64,000 nucleotides of DNA from Posidonia oceanica (taxonomy: Eukaryota > Streptophyta > Magnoliopsida > Alismatales > Posidoniaceae), in NCBI GenBank assembly GCA_037176725.1, contig JAZBRS010000020.1, positions 98,536,501-98,600,500 on the forward strand, written 5' to 3'. The notes below the pieces were generated by a model, which was not told the DNA's origin, made no database searches, and worked only from the letters and a program-made list of their open reading frames with translations. Both the position numbers and the translations under genes were made by a program. Below are positions 11,038 to 21,429 of this stretch, in pieces (position 1 is the first letter of the stretch; every line of letters starts with the position of its first letter).

Positions 11038-12060
11038 ATGAAGGGCCAAGCCATGGCAGACCATCTTGCTGATTTCCCTCTGCCTGAATACCAGCCACTC
11101 CAGACGCAGTTCCCAGACGAGGACATTCTCTTTGCAATGGAGGACTCTGAGGATAAAGACCCTGAAGATCAAGAGCAGTGGCAGTTGTACTTCGATGGCG
11201 TTGTCAACAAGAAGGGCCGAGGCATAGGCATAGTGCTGACAATGCCTCAGGGACAGATGATTCCCTTCACAAGGAAGCTGACCTTCAAATGCACCAACAA
11301 CGATGCAGAATATGAAGCGTGCATCCTAGGACTGAATGTTGCCCTCGAGCATGGGGTACAGAAGCTGCTTGTGCATGGCGATGCCATGCTGGTGATTTCT
11401 CAAGTGAATGGCGACTGGAAGACAAAGGATCCAAAGTTACTGCCATATCACGAACACCTGCTGAAGCTGATAGAAGAATTTGCAAGCATCCGCTTCACAT
11501 ACATGAACAGAGTGAGAAACGCATATGCAGATGCATTGGCAACCCTGGCGTCCTGGCTCAGTATACCTGAAGACAGCACAGTGGATGTATCAGTTACTCG
11601 CATAGAGCAGCCTGCACACTGCATGAGCATAGAAGAGGCAAATCCAGTAGAGGAGCAGTCCTGGTATCATGACATAAAGGCTTTCCTAGAGTCTGGCAGC
11701 CTTCCGTCCGGTACCTCAGCAGCAGATAAAAGAACTTTGTCGCGTCTGGCATCAAAGTATGTACTAGGGGCAGGACAGTTGTATAGAAGGTCATACAATC
11801 AAATGCTCCTGCGCTGCTTGAACAAATCGGAGGCTGACACGCTCATGCTTCAAGTACATGCGAGAACTTGCGGCCCGCACATGAACAGCGTCCTCCTGGC
11901 CAAGAAGATAATGCTTCAAGGCTACTTTTGGCTAACCATGGAAGCAGTCTACTGCCGGTTCATGTGCAGATGCCACAACTGTCAAGTGCATGGTAACTTC
12001 ATTCGGCCGCCCCTACAGGAATTGCATAGCATGTCATCGTCGTGGCCCTTCTCCACCTGA
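11038..12060 (+). CDS. Second (archaeal-type) RNase H and integrase zinc finger, element A
   Basis: This is a 340-residue open continuation of pol. A second RNase H spans residues 48-172. All four acidic residues are in place: Asp53 (YFDG), Glu91 (AEYEA), Asp115 (HGDAM) and Asp165 (YADALA). A second, archaeal-like RNase H after the usual one is a known mark of the Tat/Ogre branch. The integrase N-terminal zinc-binding domain is at residues about 265-316, with His274, His281, Cys312 and Cys315 forming HHCC. The stretch ends at a TGA (12058-12060) where element B has Trp (TGG). The Met at 11038 is internal to the original polyprotein. Confidence 0.88.
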   Translation: MKGQAMADHLADFPLPEYQPLQTQFPDEDILFAMEDSEDKDPEDQEQWQLYFDGVVNKKGRGIGIVLTMPQGQMIPFTRKLTFKCTNNDAEYEACILGLNVALEHGVQKLLVHGDAMLVISQVNGDWKTKDPKLLPYHEHLLKLIEEFASIRFTYMNRVRNAYADALATLASWLSIPEDSTVDVSVTRIEQPAHCMSIEEANPVEEQSWYHDIKAFLESGSLPSGTSAADKRTLSRLASKYVLGAGQLYRRSYNQMLLRCLNKSEADTLMLQVHARTCGPHMNSVLLAKKIMLQGYFWLTMEAVYCRFMCRCHNCQVHGNFIRPPLQELHSMSSSWPFST

Positions 12061-12903
12061 GGGATTGATGTCATTGGCGCCATCCACCCTGCAACTTCCA
12101 ATGGTCATCGCTACATTCTGGTAGCGATCGACTACTTTACCAAGTGGGTGAAAGCGACCTCCTACAAAATAGTTACTGCCGTGGCTACAGAAAAGTTTAT
12201 CAAAAACAATATCATAGCCTGGTATGGGGTCCCACATGCACTCATCTCTGATAACGGCACGAATTTTATCGCCAAGACGATCGAAGACTATCTGCAGAGC
12301 TTCAACATCAAGCACCACAGATCCTCGCCTTATCGGCCGCAGATGAACGGCGCAGTAGAGTCCGCCAACAAGAACCTTGTTAAGATCCTGAAAAAGATGG
12401 CGAAAACTCACAAGGACTGGCACGACAGGCTTCCTTACGCACTCTGGGCATACAGGACATCTGTCCGGACTTCAACAGGAGCCACCCCGTACTCTCTGGT
12501 GTATGGTATGGAAGCGGTGCTGCCTATCGAAGTAGAGATCCCCTCACTGCGGATCCTACGAGAAGCTGAGTTGGAAGAGGCAGAATGGGTTTAAGACCAC
12601 TACTTCCAACTAAATCAGATTGATGAGTACAGGCTGCAAGCTATGCACAATGCTCACTGTTACCAGAAGTGAATGGCCAGAGCATACTTGAAGAAGGTTC
12701 AGCCCAGAAGCTTCCAGTCAGGAGATCTTGTTCTGTGCGCCATTCATTTACCTGATGGTCGAGGCAAATTCCAACCTAATTGGGGTGGCCCCTTTGTGGT
12801 CAAGCAGGTCTTCTCGGGCGGTGCTGTAACTCTTGAGGACATGGATCAGGTCGAGCAGTCTGAGTCTGTCAACCTGTGCTACCTCAAGAAGTACTATCAG
12901 TAG
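12061..12903 (+). pseudogene. Integrase core and C-terminus, element A
   Basis: Integrase inserts the cDNA into the chromosome with a short target duplication. The core triad is visible: Asp in GIDVIG (12067), Asp in ISDNGTNF (12250) and Glu in AVESANKN (12358), giving 35 residues between the last two. The C-terminal part (12673-12903) carries LHLPDGRGKF-like and NWGGPFVVK motifs and then stops at KKYYQ-TAG. There is no chromodomain, as in the Tat/Ogre branch. A TAA at 12592 and a TGA at 12670 (CGA in element B) break the frame. The final TAG (12901-12903) is shared with element B and is probably the native pol stop. Confidence 0.85.
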
Positions 12904-14375
12904 CCTGGGGCAACCCCACTGCAGATCCTTCTCCCCCATCCCGTCGCTTGCATTCTCACTCTTCGTACATCTCCACACATCTCCTGTCTCGCCTCTTGCA
13001 TCTCTACCCCTGCATATCTCCATATATTTCTTCGACCCATCTCTTGCATTTCTTCTTCACTAAACATCCTCATATATTTCGTCCTTTCCAAACATTATCC
13101 CTTTCGAAATCATCATCGTCATCCTCATAAATCATGCATTGCATTTCGCCCGTTGATGAAGACCGGAAGTGCTTGCCTGCTCTGGAAGGAGTCCACCTTG
13201 CCTCACCCGGCACTACTCGGATGTCCTAGCTAGTGAAGGAGCCACCACCCAATCAGGATAGGCAAAATGCCCAAACTCATAGGACATACACCTCTAGAGG
13301 GAGGAAAAATGCTAGGGTGTGAGCTAAAAAATAGTAAATGTCTAAGCTTGGGCACAAATGAAAAACGACAGAAGGCGAAGACAGAAGCTGACCCTAGAGT
13401 TAGGGGTGTGCGGTCCAACCTTGCCCCTCCAGATCACCTTGGAGAGGACCCAAAGCCTACATCCATGAATCTATGCACCCCTTTTTACTTCCAACATAGG
13501 GATAGCAGAAGCCTGTGAAAAGAAGAGAAAAGGAAAAAAGAAGAAGAAACAAAAAAAGAAGAAGAAAGCAAGCAAAAGAAAAAAAAAAGAGAGAAGAAAA
13601 GAAAGAGGTTGGACAAAAGTTAGCCTCAGAAATACAGGCAATGTTATCCTCCCATACCATAGAAAGGAAACAAGGGTGCAAGCCTGAACAATCTATAACT
13701 CCCCCACCTCAAACTAGGCACCCATCACCTCCAAGCCAGGGACAGAAAAAGCCCGCACACCCATGTGGGAGAAAACAAAAGAAAAAAAAGAGAGAGAGAG
13801 AAAGTAGGTGTAGGCCCTGAAGAGTTTGGCAGGTAGCCTGTCCTCGCTACACCACCACCCGTATACCACCAACATTCCTTCCAGAGTGCCACCGACAAGT
13901 TAGGAGTCCAAGTAGAGTCCAGTGAGTCAGGAACCACTCTCTTCCTCTACAGCAGGCACCAAAGCACTCCGCATGCTGAGGGCAAAGCATACCAACCATA
14001 AATAAAGCATATCAACCCACATCATGCATATCTGCATCACCAATCATCCCTTCTCCCTCTTAATCATTTCGCTCTGCAAAAAACTTGCCTCAGCTCTGAG
14101 ACAGTACTCTTACCAAGCATGCGTTGACACCGTTCGAGCTGTGCTGGTCCAGAACTCCTGCTCGTCCTCGTGCCAACAGAATCCCCTCTGCTTATATGTA
14201 CTTAACTGCTATGTTCTGATGTTAACTGTTGAATATATTGAACTGTTTTACCAGCTTCAGAATTTGCTTTTAGTCAGCAATTATATGCCTGTGTAATCAG
14301 ACTGTCTACAACCTAGATAACAGATACCCTGAAGATTCTGCAACAACCGTCTGCCTTCATTCTGCGGCCTGCGCC
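12904..14375 (+). other. Region between pol and the extra ORF, element A
   Basis: No gene is seen. After a pyrimidine-rich 200 bases comes a block (about 13140-13420) with AAATGCTAGGGTGTGAGC, then an A/G-rich stretch of AAGAAGAAA type (13515-13620). A similar GGAGCCACC and GCTAGGGTGTGAG block occurs in element B at about 39060-39190, so this is the elements' shared 3' sequence and not host DNA. Short ORFs here are low-complexity Lys/Arg runs. Confidence 0.6.
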
Positions 14376-15578
14376 ATGGGCTTCCCCACTCTCGAGACCC
14401 CAGTACACTGCTCTAAGACCCTGCGGGGTTGGGTTGGCAAGCTCACCCAAGATGACTGTGAAAAGCTGCGCCTCTGAAGCATACCAACTAAACTTCTGAA
14501 GGTAGCTGATGTCGAAGTAAACCGACATCTCCTATGCGCTGCCGCAAGATTCTGGAAGCCGGCGCATCATGTCTTCCGCTTCGGAAGAACAGAACTAACA
14601 CCCACGCTGGAGAAGGTGTGCCGGATTTGTGGCTTCTCCCAGCTAATGGGACCGCCCATCTTCATGAGGCGTGACAGGTACACAGCGGTCTTGAGCAAAT
14701 TATCTGGGCTCTCTACTGATCAGTGCCAGTAAAGATTGATCTGCACCAGCGGCCTTACGCCCATGCTACGCCTAGCATACTTCGATGAGATTGTGGACAA
14801 GCATGTTGAGCTCGGAGACAAGCTATGGCTCCGGGGATTTGTCACTCGATTTCTAGGCGAGCTGATATTCACACACGGTCGGATGACACTTGCGATAGAA
14901 ATTGCTGAAATCGTGCTAGCTGTGGTGACTCGGCAGATAGACCTAGCACTAGTTGTCCTGGCTGAAACCTACCGCAGACTGGACCGCATCTCTCATTGCT
15001 ACCGCCACTTCCACGGCTGTGGAGTGCTAGTACAGATCTAGCTGGCTGCACATTTAGAACTGGACATACTGCGCCCCCGGGGCAATGCTATTGAAACATA
15101 CTGCAATAGCGGCCATGCCAAGACAATCAAGAGTGTCCCAGAGGAGTATAAGAAACTATCAGAGCTGATAGACGATACCATAGCATGGTGCATCATTCCA
15201 TCCGTGGCCGAGCCTTTCACTATCTTCTTTGGCACCTGCGACGCGTGACTTGTTGTGCTACCAGGATTCACCGGGGGTGTGGAGTATCACCCCATCCAGG
15301 TCATGCGGCAGTTTGGCCTCTAGCAGGGTGCCTTCATCGACAGCACAGCCCCCAGGCTCCTCTAGGCATATCCATTCGGCTCGACATCTACTACAACTGA
15401 GCTAGCTGACCTGATGCAGCATGGGGTGCAGTCTACTGACATAGCATCCACACAAGGCTCAGGATGCACTCCTGAATACCTGACGGAGGTGCAAGCCCTC
15501 TGGCCCATCAGTGAGATACCTCCTAGCACTCCCCTGTTCCCCGACTCTAGAAAGTCAAAGAAAGCCCGAATCAACTAG
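14376..15578 (+). pseudogene. Extra ORF after integrase (plant-mobile-domain / DUF7745-like), element A
   Basis: A 400-codon reading frame from Met (MGFPTL) to TAG lies between pol and the 3' LTR. It is kept in one frame for 1203 nt but has several in-frame stops. At least four are C-to-T or G-to-A by comparison with element B: TGA in LRL*SIP, TAG at 15039, TGA at 15247 and TAG at 15363. Others lie at 14730 and 15325. Recognisable blocks are ADVEVNRHLLCAAARFW, FGRTELTPTLE, GELIFTHGR, HCYRHFHG, GGVEYHPIQVMRQFG and a basic tail KKARIN. From memory these resemble the DUF7745/plant-mobile-domain proteins found as extra ORFs in plant Ty3/gypsy elements; I cannot confirm this by search. The function is unknown. 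Its place after integrase, in the same strand, is where env-like genes sit in other elements. Confidence 0.7.
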
Positions 15579-15948
15579 GGCACATGTATAGCTGTTTACT
15601 TGTTTAGTTTTTATGCTGTATCATTCGGCCTACCACAGGCGTGTAATCAAAGCTCTATCAATACAAAGGCGTTCTATGCCACTTGTTTGTATTTCAAGTC
15701 TGCTCCAATGCATGCATGTTCGCGCCAATCATATTGTAGGGCCCCTGGCCAGACTCGCTGCCAAACACCACAGGAAAGTCCTCCTCAATCAATCCAAGTG
15801 CTGACCCGCACCGTCAAAACAAGGAAGGCTGCCGAGCGCCATCGCCTGGATCTTCTCCGAGGGGCTGGTACCCCAAACTACTCGTTTGACAAACGCGTCA
15901 GTTTTGTCTCTACCTTTCGCTTTTGATGCCAAGGACGTGCTGGCGATA
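15579..15948 (+). other. Segment between extra ORF and 3'-UTR hairpin, element A
   Basis: No gene. The CCTACYACAGGCGTGTAATCAA block (about 15630) recurs in element B at about 41570, showing shared 3'-UTR sequence. Confidence 0.5.
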
Positions 15949-15975
15949 CCCTTGGTATCATCCTGATACCAGGGG
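15949..15975 (+). other. GGTATCA hairpin, element A 3' UTR
   Basis: CCCTTGGTATCA, loop TCC, TGATACCAGGGG: a 12-bp inverted repeat with one T-G pair. Elements B and E carry the same structure near their own arrays. Confidence 0.75.
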
Positions 15976-16057
15976 CATCGTTTTTTACCACCCCTTGGTA
16001 TCATTCCCCCTATCTTTCCCCCATGATATTCCTGCATATCACGGGATGATCTGTTAT

Positions 16058-16425
16058 CAACCATTCATTTGCCGGTCGATAAGTCCGATATCTTATCACC
16101 CATACATTTGCCGGCCGATAAGTCCGATATCTTATCAACCATTCATTTGCCGGCCGATAAGTACGATATCTTATCATCCATTCATTTGCCGACCGACAAG
16201 TCCGATATCTTATCCCCCATTCATTTGCTGGTCGATAAGTCCGATATCATATCACCCATTCATTTGCCGGCCGATAAGTCCGATATCTTATCACCCATTC
16301 ATTTGCCGGCTGATAAGTCCGATATCTTATCATCCATTCATTTGCAAGCCGATAAGTTCGATATCTTATCATCAATTCATCTCCCAGTCGGTAAGTCCAA
16401 TATCTTATCAATCAATCCATCAAGC
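16058..16425 (+). repeat. 39-bp tandem array, element A 3' UTR
   Basis: About nine head-to-tail copies of a 39-bp unit built around CCGATAAGTCCGATATCTTA, with a CATTTGCCGG lead. Each unit holds the inverted repeat GATAAG/CTTATC around TCCGATAT. Some copies vary (GACAAG, GGTAAG). Because 39 is a multiple of three, the array makes open frames of a 13-residue repeat; these are not genes. Such 3'-UTR satellites are known for Ogre elements. Confidence 0.9.
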
Positions 16426-16429
16426 ACCT

Positions 16430-17255
16430 CTTCCGGTTTGATGATCCGTAAAACATCACTCTTCGGCTAATGATCCGAAACTCATCACTCTTTCGACTAA
16501 TATCCAGTAACTATCACTCACAACTGCACCCCTTCCGGTTTGATGAACCGTAAAACATCGCTTTTCGATTTGACGAACCGTAAAACATCGCTTTCCGGTT
16601 TGATGATCCGTAAAACATCACTCTTCGGCTGATGATCCGAAACTCATCACTCTTTGACTGATATCTGAAACTATCACCTACTGTTGTGTTTTCCGACTGA
16701 TATCCAGTAACTATCACTCGCAAACGCCCCTTTCTGGTTTGATGATCCGTAAAACATTGCTTTCCAGTTTGATGATCTGTAAAACATCGCTTTCCAGTTT
16801 GATGATCCGTAAAACATTGCTTTCCGATTTGATGATCCGTAAAACATCACTTTCCAGCTGATGATCCGAAACTCATCACTCTTCGGCTGATATCCGAAAC
16901 TATCACGGGCATTTGCGTTTTCTGGCTGATATCCAGTAACTATCACTTGCGATTGTGCTTTCCGGTTTGATGATTCGTAAAACATCGGTTTCTGGTTTGA
17001 TGATCCGTAAAACATCGCTTTCTGGTTTGATGATCCATAAAACATCGCTTTCCGATTTGATGATCCGTAAAACATCTCTCTTCGGTTGATGATCCGAAAC
17101 TCATCATTCTTTCGGCTAATATCCGAAACTATCTTGTGCAATTGTGTTTTCTGGCTGATATCCAGTAACTATCACCCTTCCGATTTGATGAACCGTAAAA
17201 CATCACTTCCCGACTGATGACCCGAAACTCATCACCTTCGGCCAATAAGTCCAAT
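16430..17255 (+). repeat. ~30-bp composite tandem array, element A 3' UTR
   Basis: Roughly 27 alternating units of three kinds: TGATGATCCGTAAAACATCG, TGATGATCCGAAACTCATCA and TGATATCCGAAACTATCAC, separated by CTTTCCGGTT or CTCTTCGGC. They recur in a higher-order pattern (runs of the first kind closed by one each of the others). Each kind contains a short inverted repeat: TGATG/CATCA, TGATGA/TCATCA or TGATA/TATCA. Confidence 0.88.
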
Positions 17256-17777
17256 ATCTTATCACTTCCTTCGCGTGACTTTGCTCTAGGAGGACGAAGT
17301 CCCGCATGCCTCCGCGGTAGGAGAAGGTGCCCCTCTCCTCCCACACCTGTTTTGTTCTTGCTTGCTCCCTCAGGCAGGGACAGGCCTCCTCTTTTCCCCT
17401 CTCTCTCTGTGGGCTGGCAGGCCTGACTGCCCGGCCGACAAGCCTGTCAGACTTGTCCGGTGCTGCTTGTTGCGCAAGTCTGGGTGAGCCTCCAGATTTT
17501 CGTGTTGCATCGCTATTTTCCTTTTAGCTTCCGTCTACATCAGCCCTACATTTTTGTAGTTATGGCATCGCATGCTAGATAGTCGCATTGCATTCCATCA
17601 GCATTCGCATCTGCATCTGCATTTTGCATTGCAGCGACGAGCCACGATGTTCGGTGCATCCGTCGAATAAGTGACTCATGCCGATAACAATTTTGTGCTC
17701 TCGCCAGTCAAGTGGGGTGTCTTGTCAACCCTGAGCAGCGGCCTCGCTTCGCTTGACCTCGCCCAGGGAGGGACATC
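17256..17777 (+). promoter_or_regulatory. End of element A internal region with polypurine tract
   Basis: No gene. About 17640-17770 matches element B (43420-43560) and, reversed, element E (57015-57145), so it is shared sequence. The last bases, CAGGGAGGGACATC at 17764-17777, directly precede the LTR and are the likely plus-strand primer; B has CAGGGAGGGGCATT in the same place. Confidence 0.75.
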
Positions 17778-20359
17778 TGTAGACACCCCATTTTGACAGA
17801 CTGAACTAGTGGAATCTCTCTCTGGTGGCTTCAAAAACCCTAAATCCCTTTCAAACAAAAACCCACCTCAAACCTAAACCCTAAATCGTTTTCACCAAAA
17901 CCCTAAAATCAATCACAAAAACCTAAGAGAAAATCCAATTAAAACCCTAGAAAAGAACCCACTAAAAACTCTAAGTAAACCCTCCAAAAACCCTAGAAAA
18001 GAACCCACTAAAAACCCTAGAAAAGAACCCACTAAAAACCCTAGAAAAGCACTTCAAAAACTTAGAAAAAAGGAAAGAAAACAATTAAAAGAAAACCTAA
18101 AAACCCTAATTTAAAAAAACTTAACAAGAAAACAAGTAATCAAAGGAAAAACATAATAAAAGACAAATTAAAAACCCTAAAACCCTAATTAAAAAAAGAA
18201 AACACAAGAAGAAACAAATCAAAACCTTAAAAAACAATTGAAAAACTTGGACAAACAATTAGAAGAAAAATCGAGTTAAAAAGCAACTAAAAACTAAGAA
18301 TACAATCAAAAAATACAATTAAAAACAAGCAAAAGAAAAATACAATTAAAACAAACAAAAGAAAAATACAATTAAAACAAACAAAAGAAAAATATAATTA
18401 AAACAAACAAAAGGAAAAAATCCTTTTAAAAAAAAACAATCAAAAGAAAATCCTAGAAAAAAGAAACAATCAAAGAACCTAGGATAAACAATTAAAAAAC
18501 AAACAACAAACAATTAACAAACCTAAAAAACAATTAAAACATAAACTTAAGAAAAACAATTAAAAGACTTAACTTAAAAAAAAAAAAAATTAATAAGTAA
18601 AACAAACTTAAAAATAATTAAAAAACAATAATAAACAATTAACAAACCTAAAAAACAATTAAAACATAAACTTAAGAAAAACAATTAAAAGACTTAACTT
18701 AAAAAAGAAGAAAAAACTTAATAAGTAAAACAAACTTAAAAATAATTAAAAAACAAAAACAAACAATTAACAAACCTAAAAAAAAACAAAAACATTTAAA
18801 ACATCAACTTAAGAAAAACAATTAAAAGACTTAACTTAAAAAAGAAAAACTTAATAAGTAAAACAAACTTAAAATAATCAAAAGAAAAAACTTAACAAAC
18901 AATTAAAACAAACTTAAAAACAATTAAAAGAAAAACTTAAGAAAAACAATTATAAAAACTTAAACTAAAAAACAAAACAATCACTAAAACCCCTTCAAAC
19001 CCTAATTGAAAAGTTTAAAAAACAATCTTCTAAACCCTAATTAAAAAACTTAACCTAAAAAACAACCACTTTAAAACAATTTGCAAACCCCCCCCCTTTA
19101 TTTCAAACCTTCTTCATCTTTTTCTCCTTCTTTTCCTCCTTTCCTTCCCCTCTTATTTCTTCTTCTTCTTTTCTTCTTCTTCCTCATCCAGCCCAGCCCA
19201 CTGCCAGCCTTCCCCTTTCTTTTTTTCTTTTTTTTCTCTCATCTGGCCCAACCCAGCCCACCTTCTCTTCCTTCCTTTTTTCTTTCTTTTTCCCCGGCCT
19301 TCTTCTTCCTTCTCCTTTCTTCCTCCTCAAGCCCACGACCTCCGCACCAACTTCTCCTCCTTAGCCATCAGCTTTCCCTCGCGATTCAAATTTCCCCCCA
19401 TCGTCAACTCACCCTCGCCTGCCACCCCTACACTCACAGCCTCACTCAAGCCTGCCCGTCCTTTGGCAGCACACCCTCTGCGGCAGTTACTACTGGCTGT
19501 CGCGTGTCCCGTTCGGCAGGCCTCCCTCTCACAGCATCCTCCTCCCCGCGCTCGTGGTTTGAATCCACACTCGAGTGCTCCCCTCCAGATAAAACCAACA
19601 GCTTCTCCTTCTCCTTCTCCACCGTTTTTCTGTGCAATTGAGAGAGCCAGAGAGAACCCAGAGCATCCTCTTCTCCCTTCTGCAAATTCTAGAATTTTCA
19701 CCCACAGCAACCAACCCACTTCCAGTTCCCAAAACTCCTGCATTCCACTCCCCAGTTACACACCCAAACACCCAGAATCCCCTCCTCCCTCCTCGTGCTT
19801 CCAGAACCCAGAAACCAACCCCAAACACCCAGTTTCCTCCCTCACGCACAGACCTCCCTTCCCTTCAGAATTCCCAACTCCACAACCCACGTCATCTCCT
19901 CCAAACCCAGCCCAATACTCCCTGAACTTCCACCATCTCAGACCTCCCCTCACCTCAGCCCGAAACCCCTAGCATCACCCACGCACCACCGCAAACAGCT
20001 GCGACCACATTTCCACCCGAAATGACCAAAACCTCAAACTCGCCCCAGAGCACCCTTCCAACCCAATTCAACCCCTCCTCCACCTTCACTGAACCTCCAG
20101 CAAGCCACCGAAGGAATCCCCTCAGCCCAGAGAGCGACATTCCACCCCAACAACCTGCAGCTCCACCAACAGCACCCAAAAAACCCATCTCCACCTGCAA
20201 GCTCGAAAACCTGCTTCCGTTCAGTTCCTGAGCTCCGGAGGAGCACCAGCAACCGATCCCTGCCGTCGTGCGCCGTCGAGGGCATCCGCTGCAGCGCCAC
20301 CACCTCCGCCGGCTCCTGCACAACCCACTAAGGTCGGGGGAGCATCCCAGCCGTGTAAA

Positions 20360-20368
20360 CAGGTATTT
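20360..20368 (+). promoter_or_regulatory. Splice-donor-like site in element A LTR
   Basis: CAG/GTATTT lies after a GC-rich stretch. Equivalent sites sit at the same relative place in five other LTRs of the window: 35200 (CAG/GTATTT), 48327 (CAG/GTAATT), 44791 (CAG/GTAATG), 55031 (CAG/GTGAGT) and, on the minus strand, 26466-26459 (AAG/GTAACT). It could start a leader intron of the retrotransposon RNA. Confidence 0.5.
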
Positions 20369-21429
20369 CTTCTTACCAGTAGCTTAGTTTTAGCCCTCCA
20401 TTGCTTCCCAGCCCCTTAGATCTAGGTTTGGGTCCCTGGTTCGCCGAGTCGCCGCCGCCGCGAGGTCGTCTTCTCCGGTGAGCTGAATCTGCGTCGACCG
20501 TGCTCCAGACGTCCGCAGCTCCCCCCGACCGTGCTCCGAGCTCTACCGAGGTCCCAGGAGCACCCCCTGCTCTCCCTTTCCGCCGCCGTCGCCTCTAGCA
20601 GCCAGACCTCCTCCAGCAACCCTCTGCAGAGCTCCGCCATCGCCGTCCGGCCGCCATAGCCTCCATCATGCGCCATTGACCATTCCCCGAGCTCCAGGGA
20701 GGTCCCCTCTAGCCTCCGGCAGCCTCCGCTCCACCTTGGCCAGCTCCCTTCTCCGGCGCAGGCGGGCTGCAGCTCGCAGCCACTGTAGCATTGCAGTTAA
20801 ATCAAGTTTTGATTTTTGTTTGGTTAGATACATTGAAATAAATTCCAGTAGTTTTGTTTTATTACTTTTAGGTCCAGTCGTAGTTTAAGTTTCATTTAAT
20901 TCCTGAATAAAACTATATTGCATTGCTTTTAATTCCTGTCTTTTCTTTTTATTACATCTTAGTCCTGTTGCAGTTCAAAATCTTTTAGCATCCTTTAGTT
21001 TTAGCCCAGTAGCTTGTTTTCTTTACATTCAAGTCTTGTAGTTGTTAAAATTATTTAATTTCATGTTTTTATCTTATTACATTGCATTTATCTTCTGCAA
21101 TTTATTCTATTTACGTTTCAGTCCTCTGTTTCGTTTATCAATCATTTAAATTCTAAGTTTACCATACTGCATTGCATGTTATATTCTGTATTTTATTTTT
21201 ATTACTTTAAAGTCCTCTGTTCAGTTGGAAATCATTTAATCTCATACTTTACCATATTACATTGCACTTTTTATTCTGTATTATGCTTTTATTACTTTCC
21301 AGTCCTCCGCTTGTTAGACATATCATTTAATTTGCATTTTACCTTATTACATTGCATTACATAAAGCACTAGCATTTTACCTTATTTGCATCCAGATTCA
21401 TTCACAGCATACATTTTATTTTTATGCAT

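Noticed and set aside
15923..16470. Two overlapping frames of 133 and 172 codons with 13-residue repeats
   Set aside because: Direct result of a 39-bp tandem repeat, a multiple of three without stops. The same DNA is explained by the array.
16058..17255. CRISPR-like regular repeats
   Set aside because: Units are directly adjacent, with no unique spacers, no cas genes, and a plant retrotransposon context.
19081..19972. Open frames of 169-186 codons in A's 3' LTR, and similar ones at 35286-35963 and 47062-47779
   Set aside because: Pyrimidine-rich or GC-rich LTR sequence; Ser/Pro-rich products without domains, and not conserved between LTRs.
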